Below, in pieces: positions 11,614-22,841 of a stretch of DNA of 64,000 bases. The DNA is from Linyphia triangularis. Its lineage: Eukaryota; Arthropoda; Arachnida; Araneae; Linyphiidae. The notes beneath the pieces are model-generated. The model saw only the letters and a program-made list of their open reading frames with translations, had not been told where the DNA came from and searched no databases. Numbering within the stretch: the stretch's first letter is position 1; each line of letters starts with the position of its first letter. Both the position numbers and the translations under genes were made by a program. The DNA lies in the NCBI GenBank assembly GCA_963978545.1, contig OZ021722.1, forward strand, positions 110,331,442 to 110,395,441. The letters are read 5' to 3'.

Positions 11614-11947
11614 CATCGATATAGATAAGCAACTGGATAGACTGCTCCATTGTCAATGCAAAGAGAAAAACGCGCCGGGGATTGCGAAGCTGGTGGGAAG
11701 ATTAATCAATCACAGTTCACTTTTATGGTTGGATGGGAATGCGAAAAACCTTGTAAAGTGTTAGAATATATATTTTTTGCACATTATTACTAATTAAGAT
11801 CTACTATCGACATTTCTGCTGTGTACAACCCAAAATTTTATTTTCAATCCTCGGCAATCCGTATTTTTTATCCCACCAATTGCATCTGGCAACGGCTTCA
11901 TTTTCCCAGCGTTAAGCAGTCTATCCAGTTGTTTATCTATATCGATG
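11614..11947 (-). mobile_element. MITE with 8-bp target duplication (hAT/P-like), copy 1
   Basis: 334 bp. TIRs start CATCGATATAGATAAGCAAC and end with the inverse; about 32 bp pair. Flanked by a perfect 8-bp duplication GTGCCAGC (11606-11613 and 11948-11955). Eight-base duplications and CA ends are seen in hAT and P superfamilies. A second copy in the opposite orientation lies at 53908-54242. Confidence 0.93.
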
Positions 11948-11955
11948 GTGCCAGC

Positions 11956-13613
11956 ACGTATGTAAAAATATTTTGTTATTAGGAAATTAATTACATCCTG
12001 ATTAATACTACAAATATGGGGGGTTTTCCCTTTCAAAACGCAACTGTAGTTCAGGGCAGTTCGCCCTTGAAATAACACTTGGAAAATATCAGATTACTTG
12101 CCAAGATTTTAGATGTGATTAATTTTCTTTCAAAAATATTTCCTGAAAAGCAAGTGGTGAAAAAAAAATCGAAGTAGCTGACTTAAAATATATTCTTGAG
12201 ATAGAAAATGAAGTGTTTATAATAACTTAACTTGTATGTTCTTTGGATATAAAATTAACAGAAACTTCTCAGTCTATATTATTTAAAAATTATTCATTTC
12301 TATTATTGCGCATACTTTTGCTCCCAAGTTACTTAATAAAGTGCATATGTTCATAAATTAAATATTTTGCATTGTATCATATCGCTCGATATATCACGCG
12401 ATCGGATAAATCGCGGGGTTTGCTTGTCTCCCAACAAGCGCGATATATTGAGGTTAATATTTTGTTAACTTAAATTATTATACTAATTTAGTAATAAGCT
12501 TATACCAAGGTTATGTCGTTGATCTGTCTGCAAAAAATCTTCATTCCTGTTCAAACTTTGAAACTTTCGATGTTTTTGTCGTCAAGCTAGCCAATTTGGC
12601 GATACTTTTCATAATTTTAAAAATTGTAAAAATATGGATCCAGCTCGATAAATTTGCAACGTTGTCCCCCTGTTGTATTGATATCTATTATCGGCATCTT
12701 TTTGGGTGAGAAAGTTCAGAACGTTACCAGACATCAATTGCATGCATCAAAGGATGAAAATAATGTTCTTCAGTTACCACGGTCAAGGTTTTGAAATGAA
12801 ACTTGGTATCAATGAAGAAAAAGTGTTCGCAATTTAAAAGAGTTTTGCTGTAAAATTAAAGCCCAGCATTTTTTTAAAAAGGGCAGGGACCCTATTTTCC
12901 AAGAGTCGGCATTCGTATGTGAACTAAAAAATTCTAAATATCGTTTAACTTGGGATTCAGTGTAAAATTTCCTCTTTATCGTCAATTTCACCCCCATCTC
13001 AAGCATATCCATTACCCATTGTGAGAAATTCGATCAAGATTTATTGTCTTCACTTCGCTTCTCCAATCTGGTTTAGAAGACGTCCGGTCGTTTGCATAGC
13101 TTCTTTTTAAAAGGCAAAGTAGGCATCAGTTCACCGTTGTGAATGAAAAATAATAATAAAAAAAAAAAAAAAAACGCTTTGGGATATCGTCTGCTGAAGT
13201 GATAGAGAATAATTTGCATTTTTCATGCTGACTGGCAACGCCCTAGGTCACCCACTGAAGGCGACGACCTTGAATAGGTCTGTTCAAGGTCAATAGCCTC
13301 TCACATAGCCGGACACAAGTAGATACGAACATATCTATTATTTATTTTCCAATTGGAAATAGAACATCAATGCATAGCCAATTTCGGATTTTTTTTTGTT
13401 CCGAAATATTTAATAAGTGTTTTATTGCCTCCGTAATGAAGCTGCTACAATTATTTGAAATTTCTTGTTGGTGCAAACGATAAATATTGCTTGGATTGCA
13501 TATTTTTAACGAAGGATAATTATTTCAGTTTAATTCCTAATTAAGAAAAACGTTTAATGAAAATGAAATGTGCGAAGTCACTGAATTATGTTCCTACCCT
13601 GTATCTCTTTATA
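11956..13613. other. no recognisable gene
   Basis: AT-rich, with an A-run at about 13157-13174. A GC-richer patch near 12380-12450 contains CGATATA motifs on both strands but no gene-like structure. Confidence 0.4.
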
Positions 13614-13930
13614 TACAGTCCTGCACAAAATTTTAGACATAGAGGCAATTCACGAAAACGCAATGGTATTCATTAGTTTTCTCTAGTTCTTTTCAAATAC
13701 ATATTCTTAAAACCATAAGAAAAAAGGGTAACGAAAAAAATTTCCAGAAAAAATTAAATAAAATTGTCTAACATCAACAAGTTGACATTTCGCAAACTTT
13801 CCATACCTCAAAAGTATAGGCACCAACGTAAGATTTATGTAAATTCTTGAGTGGAAGTGATCGCATTATCAAAGGAGAGTATCTTAAAATTGCTATAAAA
13901 GGTTTGAAGAAATTTTCACTGGTTAGAATG

Positions 13931-15090
13931 ATGCCGAAGTCTAAGCGATTTTCGTATGTAGAGATTTTAAGAATTTGTAAATTAAAGGCCAAAGGTGAAT
14001 TTGTTTATGATATTTCAATTGCATTAAATCGTTCCAAAAGAGGTATTTTTAAAGTCTTAGCATATGGGGGCCAATATAGACTGAAATCACGATCTGGAAG
14101 GCCTCTAACGACCAGCAAACGGGATGATAGACAAATTATAAAATTGGCTTCAAATCAACATTACTCTGCAAAACTATATTTGCCATTAAAGTTTCACGGG
14201 AAACTGTACGTAGAAAAATTGCGGAATTCGAGTTTACAAAAAAATATATACTTAAAAGCAAGCCACGTTTGAAGTGTCATCAGAAAGAAGCAAGACTGAA
14301 TTGCAGCACATGTCATATAGTGACGAATGGCTACAGGTGGTCTTAAGGAAATAGTGCCTAGGTGGTCCAGATAGGTTTTCTTACTACTGGCATGATCTTC
14401 ACAGTGATCTTGTAACTCAGTTTAGCCGACGTCAAGGTGGAGGTTCAGTCATGGTTTGGAGGGAACCTGTATTCAACGGCCAAACTTCCCTAGCGTTTTT
14501 AAAGGGAAAACAAAAGGCCTACCATTCAACTCTCGAAAGTGACTTATTACCATTTGGTGAGCTCTTAAGTGAACCTAACTGGATTTGGTTGGTTGTATTC
14601 AGATTATCTGGCGCCGTCAGCAACACAAGGGCTATAATGCGCCGAAACATTTCGTCATTTAACAAACCAACATACATTTACAAACACCCATGCCTAATAC
14701 GGGACTCGAACCCGCAACCTCGCGGTCTAGAAGCCAGCACGCTAACCACTATACCGTTTGGTCGGCTGAACCTAACTGGAAATTTCAACAAGACAATGTC
14801 TCCATCCACACATCCAGGTCAACGAAAAAGTGGTTTAGAGCCAAAAAAAACTTATGGTTCTCGGTGGTCCTGGTATAGTCTTGACAGTAATCCTATCGAA
14901 ACTCTATGGGGAATTCTTACAAAAGTTGTATATGCCTTTGGATAGCAGTATTCCACCATTTTTTAACTTAAAGAAGTCCTTGAAAAAGCGTGGTATGGAA
15001 TCAAGCCTGAAACCTTGCAAAACCTTGTGCTTTCAATGCAAGACAGTGTTTTCGATTTGATAAAACAATGTGAAAGCTTCATTGATTACT
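13931..15090 (+). pseudogene. Tc3-like transposase, frameshifted and SINE-interrupted
   Basis: Start at ATG 13931 (MPKSKRFSYVEIL), followed by a helix-turn-helix-like region and the GRPLTTSKRD hinge. A stop at 14270 is preceded by a frameshift; the frame resumes with RLKCHQKEARL. The first catalytic Asp block is not recognisable around 14330-14360. After GGGSVMVW the frame continues to EPNW, is cut by the SINE at 14584-14767, and resumes as NWKFQQDN, holding the second catalytic Asp. The third acidic residue is in SNPIETLWG (about 14896). The C-terminus ends at TAA 15088-15090. At least two frameshifts and one stop (14945) make it dead. Confidence 0.88.
14584..14767 (-). mobile_element. tRNA-derived SINE family 1, copy 6, inside a transposase
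   Basis: 184 bp, flanked by GAACCTAACTGGA (14571-14583 and 14768-14780), a perfect 13-bp target duplication. Because the duplication lies in the transposase reading frame, the codons EPNW are seen on both sides. Confidence 0.95.
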
Positions 15091-15330
15091 AAAACTTTTC
15101 ACTTGATTATAAAAATTAAAACATTTTAATTTGGGACTGAACTTATGTGCAGCGGATATTTGTCATTTTTGCGACTAATTCGCTACAGATTTGTTTTTCA
15201 TTTTTAAATTTCTATTTTGAATGTAATGTATGCATATGATTAAGTGATATAGAGATTAAATCTTCTGTCTTAATACTATTTTATAAAACACCATTTCTTA
15301 GTTGTGTCTAAACTTTTATGCAGGACTGTA

Positions 15331-17066
15331 TAAGGCAAAGCCCTCAGTCACTGAATGACTGATTCACTCACTCGTCACTAATTCTCCCACTTCCCATTTA
15401 GTCACAACTTTGAAAATTGATACAAATGTTAATAAGAGCAGGCATAGAAAAAGTAAGCTATTCCAATATCGATTAAACAACTTTAAGGGGTCAAATATTC
15501 TAAACGAGGTTTATTCGAATGCCGTATTTCCAATGTAGTCACAACCCTGATATTTAGTGCAAATGTCAAGACAGACAAACATAGAAAAAGTAAGCTATTC
15601 CGATCTCATTTCGACAGCTGTAAGGTGTCTAAAAGTGGTTAAATGTTCCAAACAAGGGATATTCGAATGTCCCTCTTCCAATCTAATCACAACCCTGAAT
15701 ATTGGTATAAATGTCTAAAAAAGGCAATCCCAGATAAAGTAAGCTTTTCCGATGTCGATTAACCAACGTTAAAAGGACGAAAAAGGGTCGAAACATTCCA
15801 ATCCAGGAATCTTCCAATGCAATAACATCTGAAACTGTACCAATGGCAATAAGGACAAGCATAAAAAAAACTCAATTATTTGATGTCGATCAACCAAACT
15901 TAAAGGATCGAAACGTTCCAAACGAGGAATATTCCCAAGTTCTACTTCCAATAAAGGCACAACTTTGAATTTTCGTACTGAGGGCAAGCATAGATAAAGT
16001 AAGCTATTCCAATCTCGATTAAGGTATACATATACAATTGAGATGATTTTCTTTAATTTTTAGATAATAATTTCAAACTTTTTGGCAGTATAACAGAATT
16101 AAAAATGATGCATTTATAAATATAAACTTTTTTTTTCCATCCATTTTTCAATCAGCTAATTGCAATTTAAGTGACTAATTAGGACATTATTAGAACATAC
16201 ATAAATAAACTTATAATTAACTTAGAGGTATGATTTTTACTGCAAATAAAAATATTACATTGACGCATGTTCCTATGGAGAATTTTGAATTTAAGTGCAA
16301 TATTTATTTAATTATAAATTTTTAAATAAAAAGTTTAAAAAATACATAGTTTTTAACAAAAATTTAAGATTAAAATATTCATAAAAAATGTGTTTATAAC
16401 AATAAATGTTAGATACTCCATAGAAAACACATTCACAACTTGCGTCTTCAAACCAAATCTAGAATTTTGCAAATCGGACTATTTATTATGAAGTTATAAC
16501 CGTTGGCGTAAAGTCATATAACACCAAAAGTCATTCTTCAGAAAACGCGTTTAAAGTTTACTACACTAATGAACGTGATACGAAACAGGTTCACAAAACC
16601 CACTGTAATTTAGAAAGTAAATTGGGTCTCAGAAAGAAAATGGTATTATTTTAAAGGTAATGAATTCGAAAATATTTTAAAACAAAAAAAAACAAAAATG
16701 TAGATTTGAGTCAAATTTTGAAATTCCTAATGTATATGTATACCTTAACTCATTGTAAAAGGTCACAAATGTGTCGAAACGTTTAATACGATGAATAGCG
16801 CCAAGTCCCGCTTTCAATGGGGGGTCGTAACCTTCCAGATGAGGAATGTCCCAATGCTCCACTTCCAATATAGTCACAATTATAAAATTTGGAGCAGATG
16901 TCAACAAGGGAAAACATTGATAAAGTAAGGTATTCCGATTTTGATAAACCAATTTTCAGGTATCGGAATGGGATTAAACGTCGAATCGTAGAATGCATAA
17001 ATGCCTTTTGATTACTAAAATGTACATGATAAAATTTCGTAGCGAAGTACGGGTATTCAGCTAGTA
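15331..17066 (+). repeat. tandem-unit interspersed repeat, copy 1 (possibly Helitron-like)
   Basis: Begins AAGGCAAAGCCCTCAGTCAC and ends GGTATTCAGCTAGTA. The interior holds about five diverged units of roughly 130-145 bp with the landmarks CACAAC, AAAGTAAGCTATTCCGAT, CGATTAACC and CGTTCCAAACGAGG. It is interrupted at 16023-16744 by a TTAA-target element. The same family recurs in reverse at 23444-24250. An internal minisatellite and a CTAG-type end suggest a non-autonomous Helitron or Helentron, which is inference only. Confidence 0.75.
16023..16744. mobile_element. TTAA-target MITE family C inside the tandem repeat
   Basis: Perfect short TIRs GGTATACATATACA and TGTATATGTATACC, with TTAA at 16019-16022 and 16745-16748. 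Removing it rejoins a repeat unit (CTCGATTAA with CTCATTGTAAAAGG), which confirms the borders. The interior is AT-rich with no coding capacity. Confidence 0.85.
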
Positions 17067-17095
17067 TTATAAAATGTAACAAATCGATATATATG

Positions 17096-17097
<2 letters not shown>

Positions 17098-17138
<41 letters not shown>
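17098..17138. repeat. (TA)n microsatellite left of Gypsy LTR
   Basis: About 20 TA units directly abut the left LTR; the matching array at 23316-23444 abuts the right LTR. The element appears to have inserted into a TA array, so the exact target duplication cannot be read. Confidence 0.95.
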
Positions 17139-17142
<4 letters not shown>

Positions 17143-17406
17143 GGATTTCCCCCTCGACTCGAGCACTTCGGATCGTATTGGTTAGGAGAAGTACTACGTC
17201 ACTGCGTGACGTTGCTGCTTCCTGCCAGCCGTTTTATTTGAATTTCATTCCACGCTATGTAACTAAATTTGTAAGACGTATTTGTAAGAGCTCTTCGGAG
17301 CGATGTACCGTTCAACAATAGCTTTTTTAAAATTCCTCTAGACACCGTTAAATAAACTATGTTCATGTTAAAAAGAAGATTTTATTTCAAACTCAGCATC
17401 CCTACA
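17139..17406 (+). repeat. left LTR of the Gypsy element
   Basis: 268 bp, starts TGTGGGATTTCCCCC and ends CAGCATCCCTACA (TG...CA). Contains AATAAA-like ATAAACTATG near 17350. It differs from the right LTR only at the base after AGTACT (A here, T at the right). Confidence 0.97.
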
Positions 17407-17407
17407 A

Positions 17408-17427
17408 ATTGGGGGTTCGGCCGGGAT
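17408..17427 (+). promoter_or_regulatory. primer binding site, tRNA-Pro type
   Basis: TTGGGGGTTCGGCCGGGAT lies one or two bases inside the left LTR. It closely resembles the proline-tRNA primer site TGGGGGCTCGTCCGGGAT known from gammaretroviruses and some Gypsy elements. Identity of the tRNA is inferred from this similarity. Confidence 0.8.
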
Positions 17428-19154
17428 TGATTTATTTTCCCGCGATTGATTTATTTCTCAAGATTTGCTTTTCGAATGTAACAGATCAACAAATCTGCAT
17501 CAAACTGAAAACCTGCTTTCACCTGAAGTTTTTTTTTAATTCCAAAGTGTCCGATGTTGTTCACGGTGCCCCAACCAGAAGTGTGCCTCTTCCAAACCGT
17601 CCAGTAGTGCTTCAACGACGTAATTTTGGTTCAGAACTGTCCAGTCAAGCCAATAGTTCTCGAAAGGACTTAAGTTTCAGTGACCAGTTCCTGTTTGGAC
17701 ATTAAATTCAAGTGAACAGTTCCTGTTTGGTCTTGAAATCCCCTGTCCAGTTCTTGTTCGGACTTGAAGTGACTGCTGGAAGACGTTTTGAATTGCAGCG
17801 GAAATCGGAGTTCCAGATAAGCCATTTACAACTTTATTCAAAATATTTTATATTAATTTTAGTGATAATTAAGAATTTTAATATTTAATTGGAACAATAC
17901 TTTAATATTATTTTGTCACTAAGTAATTATTTTTTGGAATGTGTTCTTTAAAATTGTTTCGTTTTAAAATACGTTATGTATTAACGATTTGGAAATAGAG
18001 GAAGCAAAAAAAAAAAAAGTTGATCATTCTGTTTCGAGTATTTAAAATAGACAGGAAGTACCAGCTGCATTTGCCATTTGATTTTTTATCTTTTCTTTTT
18101 AGGGTTGCTGAATAAAAAAATATTGTGTTGTCTTATTTTTTTCCCCCTAATCATATGGCCTCTGCAACTGAAGTTTTATTTATTTTTTGTTGAACTAGGT
18201 TGGAATTATGTTTTTCAGAAAAGAGTTTTTGGAAAGATATTTTCTTTAATGTTGCATGTAAATGATAAATTGGTGGAATCGTTGTGGTATTGTTTATATT
18301 TTGATAGGATTGTTTCATGTATCCGGTATCAAATAATAGCAGTTGTTGTTATGCCACATTATAAAAGATAGAGTTTAATTGATTTGTGAAATTCTAGTGT
18401 TAATATTTCTTTGGTGTGCTTTTGTACTGTCGTCGTGCAGTGTTAACGGAAAAGTTAAAGTGTTTTTTAAAGCATAAGCCAAAAGGCTGTTTGGGAAATA
18501 TTAGACATTGTTTTTCTTAAGAAAAGAAAACTATTTAGAATTTCTAGAATTCTGTGCTTGTAGTCGTAAAATAGAATTTGATTAATTTGTGAAATTCTGG
18601 TGGTAATATTTCTTTAGTATGCTTTTTACTGTCGTCGAGCAGTATTAACTTGAATGTTTAGGTATTTTTAAAGCATAAGCCAAAAGGTTGTTTAAGAAAT
18701 ATTGGGTATGGTTTTTTTTAAGAAAAGAAAACTTTAGAATTTCTGTGAATTTGATTTAGCTACTCATTGGGAGTTAGTTTAAAATATATTTTTTAAAAAA
18801 ATTGAAGTTGCTATGCAATCAATTGTGGTTTGATAAATTATATTTTGCAGTATAATTTATGTGTGTAATGATTTGTATATGATTAGCTATATTAATTTTT
18901 ATTAGACAGTATTATTGACAAGGTCTAATTTAATGGTAAAGATTAATTAGTGGGTATAGATTGCTCTCTGCTGTTTTGATTGGGGAAATAATTGAATACA
19001 GTTAAGGATTCTAATTAAAATTCCCTGGAACCGTCAATAAGCTGAAAGTTCCTTGTAACGGTTCATTCTTATTTAAAGTTTAAACCCACGTGAAATATAG
19101 TTGAAAATTATTAAAAGGTTAATATTTTCGCATTGTTTTTGTTCGAAAGTTATC
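17428..19154 (+). other. Gypsy 5' leader with tandem duplications
   Basis: Noncoding, 1.7 kb. Near 17640-17770 a motif like CCAGTTCCTGTTTGGAC recurs three to four times at about 35-40 bp spacing. A larger unit of about 200 bp is repeated head to tail, beginning near 18371 and 18573 (shared TTGTGAAATTCT, GCATAAGCCAAAAGG and AAGAAAAGAAAACT). These may serve packaging or translation control, but nothing in the sequence proves it. Confidence 0.75.
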
Positions 19155-22100
19155 ATGTCCTATTTAAGTAAGGGTCGTAAGACTGACTTAGTTGAGGTCG
19201 CTGAGGAGTTGGGTTTGACTCCGGCTGATGGAAGTAAGGTAGCAGATATCAGAAAACTGATTTTAGAAAGTGATGGCTATGATGAAGAAACGACGCGTAT
19301 AATTTTGAATCGAATCATCGAAGAGAGGACGGAGCAAGAGGTACGAACGCGAGAACGTGAAGAGAGGGAAACTCGACTTGAGATGCAACGCTTGGAGGTT
19401 CAGCGCATGCAACTGCAGACTGCTGCTGTGGTTCCAAGACGAAGTGAAGAAACTCAACAAAGGATCCCGCTTGCTCAGATAACACCTAAATTCGATGAGA
19501 AAAAAGACGAAATGGGGTTGTTCCTTGTCAACTTTGAAAGACGCGCAGAAATGGCTAGAGTTCCTAAGGAAGATTGGGTAGCCTACCTACTTCATGTGAT
19601 GCCATCAGATATCTCGAACATGCTTGCTCGAGAGTCGGTTGAAAATGCAAACAATTTTGATTATGTCAAAGAGTTAATTTTGAAGAAATACAAATTAACC
19701 TCTGAAAAATTGAAGAACTTGTTTTATCGACATGTCAAAGGTCCAGATAAGACATGGAGGAGCTACGCACATGAGCTGAGCTGCTATTTTAAAGAATGGA
19801 TAGCTGATTTAAAAGTCGACTCTTTTGAAGACTTAGTGGACTTGCTCATCACTGAACAGTTGAAATTTAGAGCTCCAGAAGACATAAAAGAACACTTTTT
19901 CAAAGAATGGTTAAATCTGAAAAAGCCAGACGATCTCGCTGAAATGTTCGATAAATTTGAAAGTTTGAAGGAGAGTCTCACAAAGAGAAATTTTCATTGG
20001 AAACCTTACAGAAAATTTAGTGAAAATCGCACTAGTCAAGAGCATTCAGGCTACAAGGGATTGAGGCATGTTAAGTCTGAAACTGAAGACAACAGACCAA
20101 TGTCTGGTCAACGCAAGTTTCACGGACAGAAGAAGCTCCTTTGCTTTGAATGTGGTTCTCCAGAACATCTGCGTAATTCATGTCCTAAAGTCGTTCGAGA
20201 CAAGAACAATAAGGCTGAGAAAGATCGTGAAAAAACACCTGAAACACACCTGGTGCAAGTTGCCGTAGAATCAAATGAACCCAAAGATTATCCGGATGTC
20301 GATCTTAATAAATTTGTGAAGAAAATCAAATTGGGTGAAGTAACCGCTACAGCACTTCTAGACACAGGCAGTACACGTAATATCTTACGAGATGACATCT
20401 ACAGAAAAATTAAGCCCCTTCCTTTACTGTCGAAAAATACATCAGTTTTGACCGGCCTAGGCAAAGGTCTAGTTAGAACCATGGGATCGTTCCAGCAAGT
20501 AGTCGACATTGACGGACACGTGTGCCGACTTGACTTTCAAGTTATCCCTGTTGAAGATTTCAATTTTGAAGCCATCATTGGGTCAGCATTTTTAGCTCAT
20601 GCTCCCTGTCCTTTTCATGAGAAGACTGAAACTCTCTTGGATGAGTCAGCTGAATGGATATTCTTAACAGAAGATGGAACAGAGAATGAGTTGGATCTTA
20701 ATCATATCAAAGAAGCAAATCTTCGTCAAAGTGTAGCAGACCTTGTAACCTCTTACCAACCGAAGAAAACTAAGTTCACTGATATTTCAATGAAAATCAT
20801 TTTAGAAGATGAAATACCAGTTTACCAAAGAGCCCGTCGACTGTCGTTTTCTGAACGACAAGAAGTCAACAAGCAAATAGACGAGTGGTTGAAGGATGGA
20901 ATTGTTCGTCCCAGTTCATCAGATTATGCAAGTCCTGTGGTACTTGTCAGGAAGAAAGATCTCACAACACGAATCTGCGTGGATTACAGACAATTAAATC
21001 GCAAGCTAGTTAAAGATAGATTTCCGTTGCCCTTGATTGAAGACGTTCTTGACCGGTTGCAAGATGCCAGAGTGTTCAGCACCTTAGACTTGAAGAATGG
21101 ATTTTTCCATGTGCCAGTTGAAGAGAACAGTCGCAAGTACACATCATTCATTGTTCCGGATGGACAGTATGAATTTTTAAAAGTTCCTTTTGGACTCAGT
21201 ACAAGTCCAAGTGTATTCCAGAGATATGTGTTCAGTGTATTTAGAGATCTAATGAAAGAAGGCGTTATTGTTATTTATATGGATGATTTGATAATTCCAT
21301 CAAACGATGAAGCAGAAGGTGTAGAGAAATTGAAAATTGTTCTTCAAAGAGCATCCGAATATGGACTGGAAATAAAGACAAAGAAATGTCAGTTTTTAAA
21401 GCACTCAGTAGAATTTCTGGGTCACATTGTTGAAAATGGAACAGTTCGTCCATCGAGTGAGAAGACACTCGCCGTTAAAAAATTTCCTATTCCAACAAAT
21501 GTTAAGCAAGTACAAAGTTTCCTTGGCCTCACAGGTTACTTCAGCAAGTTTATTCAAGGGTATTCGAAGATCGCAAAACCACTTAGTGATCTCCTTCGAA
21601 AGAACTGTCCATTTGTGTTCGGGTATGAGCAAAAGGATGCCTACGAGAAACTTAAATCCCTTCTCGCCACAAGCCCCGTTTTACATCTATTCAAGCCAGG
21701 TCGAAAAACTGAACTGCACACTGACGCCAGCAAAGAAGGTTTTGGTGCCGTACTTCTTCAGGAGTCTGACGATGGACAATTACATCCCGTCCATTTCATG
21801 TCTAAAAAAACCAGTCCAGCGGAAGAAAAATATAGCAGTTATGAATTGGAGGTTCTCGCAATTGTAGAAGCTTTAAAAAAGCTGCGGGTGTATCTGATGG
21901 GAAGCAAATTTAAAATCGTGACAGACTGCTCTGCTTTTCAGATGACAATGAACAAAAAAGATCTAGTAACCAGGATTGCAAGGTGGGCTCTACTTTTAGA
22001 AGAATTCGATTACGAGATAGTTCATAGACCAGGGCAAAGAATGAAACATATTGATGCCTTGAGTAGAAATCCAGTAATGATTATTGATGAAACTGTAACT

Positions 22101-22841
22101 GCAAGATTGAAAGTTGCTCAATGCAAAGATGAGTACATAACAACACTGAAATCATTAGTAAAAGAGGACAGCCACCAAGAATATTTCTTGAAGAATGACA
22201 TTTTGTACAAGTACGAAAATGGTCGAGAATTAATGGTTGCACCCAAAGGGATGCAGACTGAATTGATTAAATCAGCCCACGAAAAAGGAAATTTTTCAGT
22301 TGCGAAAACAAAAGAAATTGCAAAACGAGACTTCTTCATTCCTGATCTTCATTCCCAGACTGAAACGGTGGTTGCCAATTGCATACCGTGTATCTTGGCA
22401 AATAAGAAAAGCTGCAAGAAAGAAGGAATGTTGCATCCGATTCCCAAAGAAGATCTCATTGTAAAAGAAATCTTAACCGAAGAAATAATGGATTACTACA
22501 GCAACCAAAGGAATCAACTCAGAAGAGAAGCCAAAGAAAACATCCTTAAAATCAAAGATGAAAATAAAAAACAGCATGATAAAAAATGCAAAAAGGCTAC
22601 TATCTATAAACTTGGCGATTTAGTAGCTATCCAAAGAACTCAATTTGGTACAGGACTGAAGCTAAGACCCAAATTCTTCGGCCCATACGAAGTCACCAAA
22701 GTTAATGGTAGGGACACATACGAGGTAGCTAAAATAGGGAATCATGCAGGCCCAAATCAAACCACCTCTTCAGCTGACCTCATGAAACCATTTGGGTTGC
22801 CCCTTCTAAAAAAAAAAAAAAAAATTTTTTTTTCATCATAA
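19155..22841 (+). CDS. Gag-Pol polyprotein of Gypsy element, lacking IN catalytic core
   Basis: Start chosen at ATG 19155 (MSYLSKGRK); the open frame extends upstream but has no ATG. A gag/capsid-like region is followed by a CX2CX4HX4C zinc knuckle (Cys at 20142 and 20151). The aspartic protease has LLDTGS (Asp codon 20361). RT shows TLDLKNGFF (Asp 21087) and YMDDL (21282-21287). RNase H shows HTDAS (Asp 21723), ELEVLA, TDCSAF and HIDALSR. The integrase zinc region keeps one His (22278) and CIPC (22380), but its second His position reads Asn (22290). At about 22446-22460 the frame passes directly to the C-terminal part (DLIVKEI, then LGDLVAIQRTQFG), so the DDE core of roughly 150-200 residues is missing in frame. 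Gag and pol are in one frame, with no frameshift signal needed. The last residues derive from an A/T run. Confidence 0.95.
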   Translation: MSYLSKGRKTDLVEVAEELGLTPADGSKVADIRKLILESDGYDEETTRIILNRIIEERTEQEVRTREREERETRLEMQRLEVQRMQLQTAAVVPRRSEETQQRIPLAQITPKFDEKKDEMGLFLVNFERRAEMARVPKEDWVAYLLHVMPSDISNMLARESVENANNFDYVKELILKKYKLTSEKLKNLFYRHVKGPDKTWRSYAHELSCYFKEWIADLKVDSFEDLVDLLITEQLKFRAPEDIKEHFFKEWLNLKKPDDLAEMFDKFESLKESLTKRNFHWKPYRKFSENRTSQEHSGYKGLRHVKSETEDNRPMSGQRKFHGQKKLLCFECGSPEHLRNSCPKVVRDKNNKAEKDREKTPETHLVQVAVESNEPKDYPDVDLNKFVKKIKLGEVTATALLDTGSTRNILRDDIYRKIKPLPLLSKNTSVLTGLGKGLVRTMGSFQQVVDIDGHVCRLDFQVIPVEDFNFEAIIGSAFLAHAPCPFHEKTETLLDESAEWIFLTEDGTENELDLNHIKEANLRQSVADLVTSYQPKKTKFTDISMKIILEDEIPVYQRARRLSFSERQEVNKQIDEWLKDGIVRPSSSDYASPVVLVRKKDLTTRICVDYRQLNRKLVKDRFPLPLIEDVLDRLQDARVFSTLDLKNGFFHVPVEENSRKYTSFIVPDGQYEFLKVPFGLSTSPSVFQRYVFSVFRDLMKEGVIVIYMDDLIIPSNDEAEGVEKLKIVLQRASEYGLEIKTKKCQFLKHSVEFLGHIVENGTVRPSSEKTLAVKKFPIPTNVKQVQSFLGLTGYFSKFIQGYSKIAKPLSDLLRKNCPFVFGYEQKDAYEKLKSLLATSPVLHLFKPGRKTELHTDASKEGFGAVLLQESDDGQLHPVHFMSKKTSPAEEKYSSYELEVLAIVEALKKLRVYLMGSKFKIVTDCSAFQMTMNKKDLVTRIARWALLLEEFDYEIVHRPGQRMKHIDALSRNPVMIIDETVTARLKVAQCKDEYITTLKSLVKEDSHQEYFLKNDILYKYENGRELMVAPKGMQTELIKSAHEKGNFSVAKTKEIAKRDFFIPDLHSQTETVVANCIPCILANKKSCKKEGMLHPIPKEDLIVKEILTEEIMDYYSNQRNQLRREAKENILKIKDENKKQHDKKCKKATIYKLGDLVAIQRTQFGTGLKLRPKFFGPYEVTKVNGRDTYEVAKIGNHAGPNQTTSSADLMKPFGLPLLKKKKKIFFSS

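Larger units (their letters stand above)
13616..15328 (+). mobile_element. Tc3-like DNA transposon split by a SINE
   Basis: TIRs CAGTCCTGCACAAAATTTTA (from 13616) and its imperfect inverse ending 15328, with TA duplicated at 13614-13615 and 15329-15330. 1713 bp including about 197 bp of SINE plus its target duplication, so about 1.5 kb originally. One decayed transposase on the plus strand. Confidence 0.9.

Noticed and set aside
15400..16020. CRISPR array
   Set aside because: Unit length of ~130 bp, diverged throughout, no short conserved repeat with unique spacers, and a eukaryotic context.
19101..19154. Upstream extension of the gag-pol frame before 19155
   Set aside because: It begins at TTG, not ATG; the first ATG is at 19155, and that start fits the gag N-terminus better.
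19263..22339. Minus-strand and off-frame ORFs across the Gypsy polyprotein
   Set aside because: Shadows of the gag-pol frame; no independent motif.
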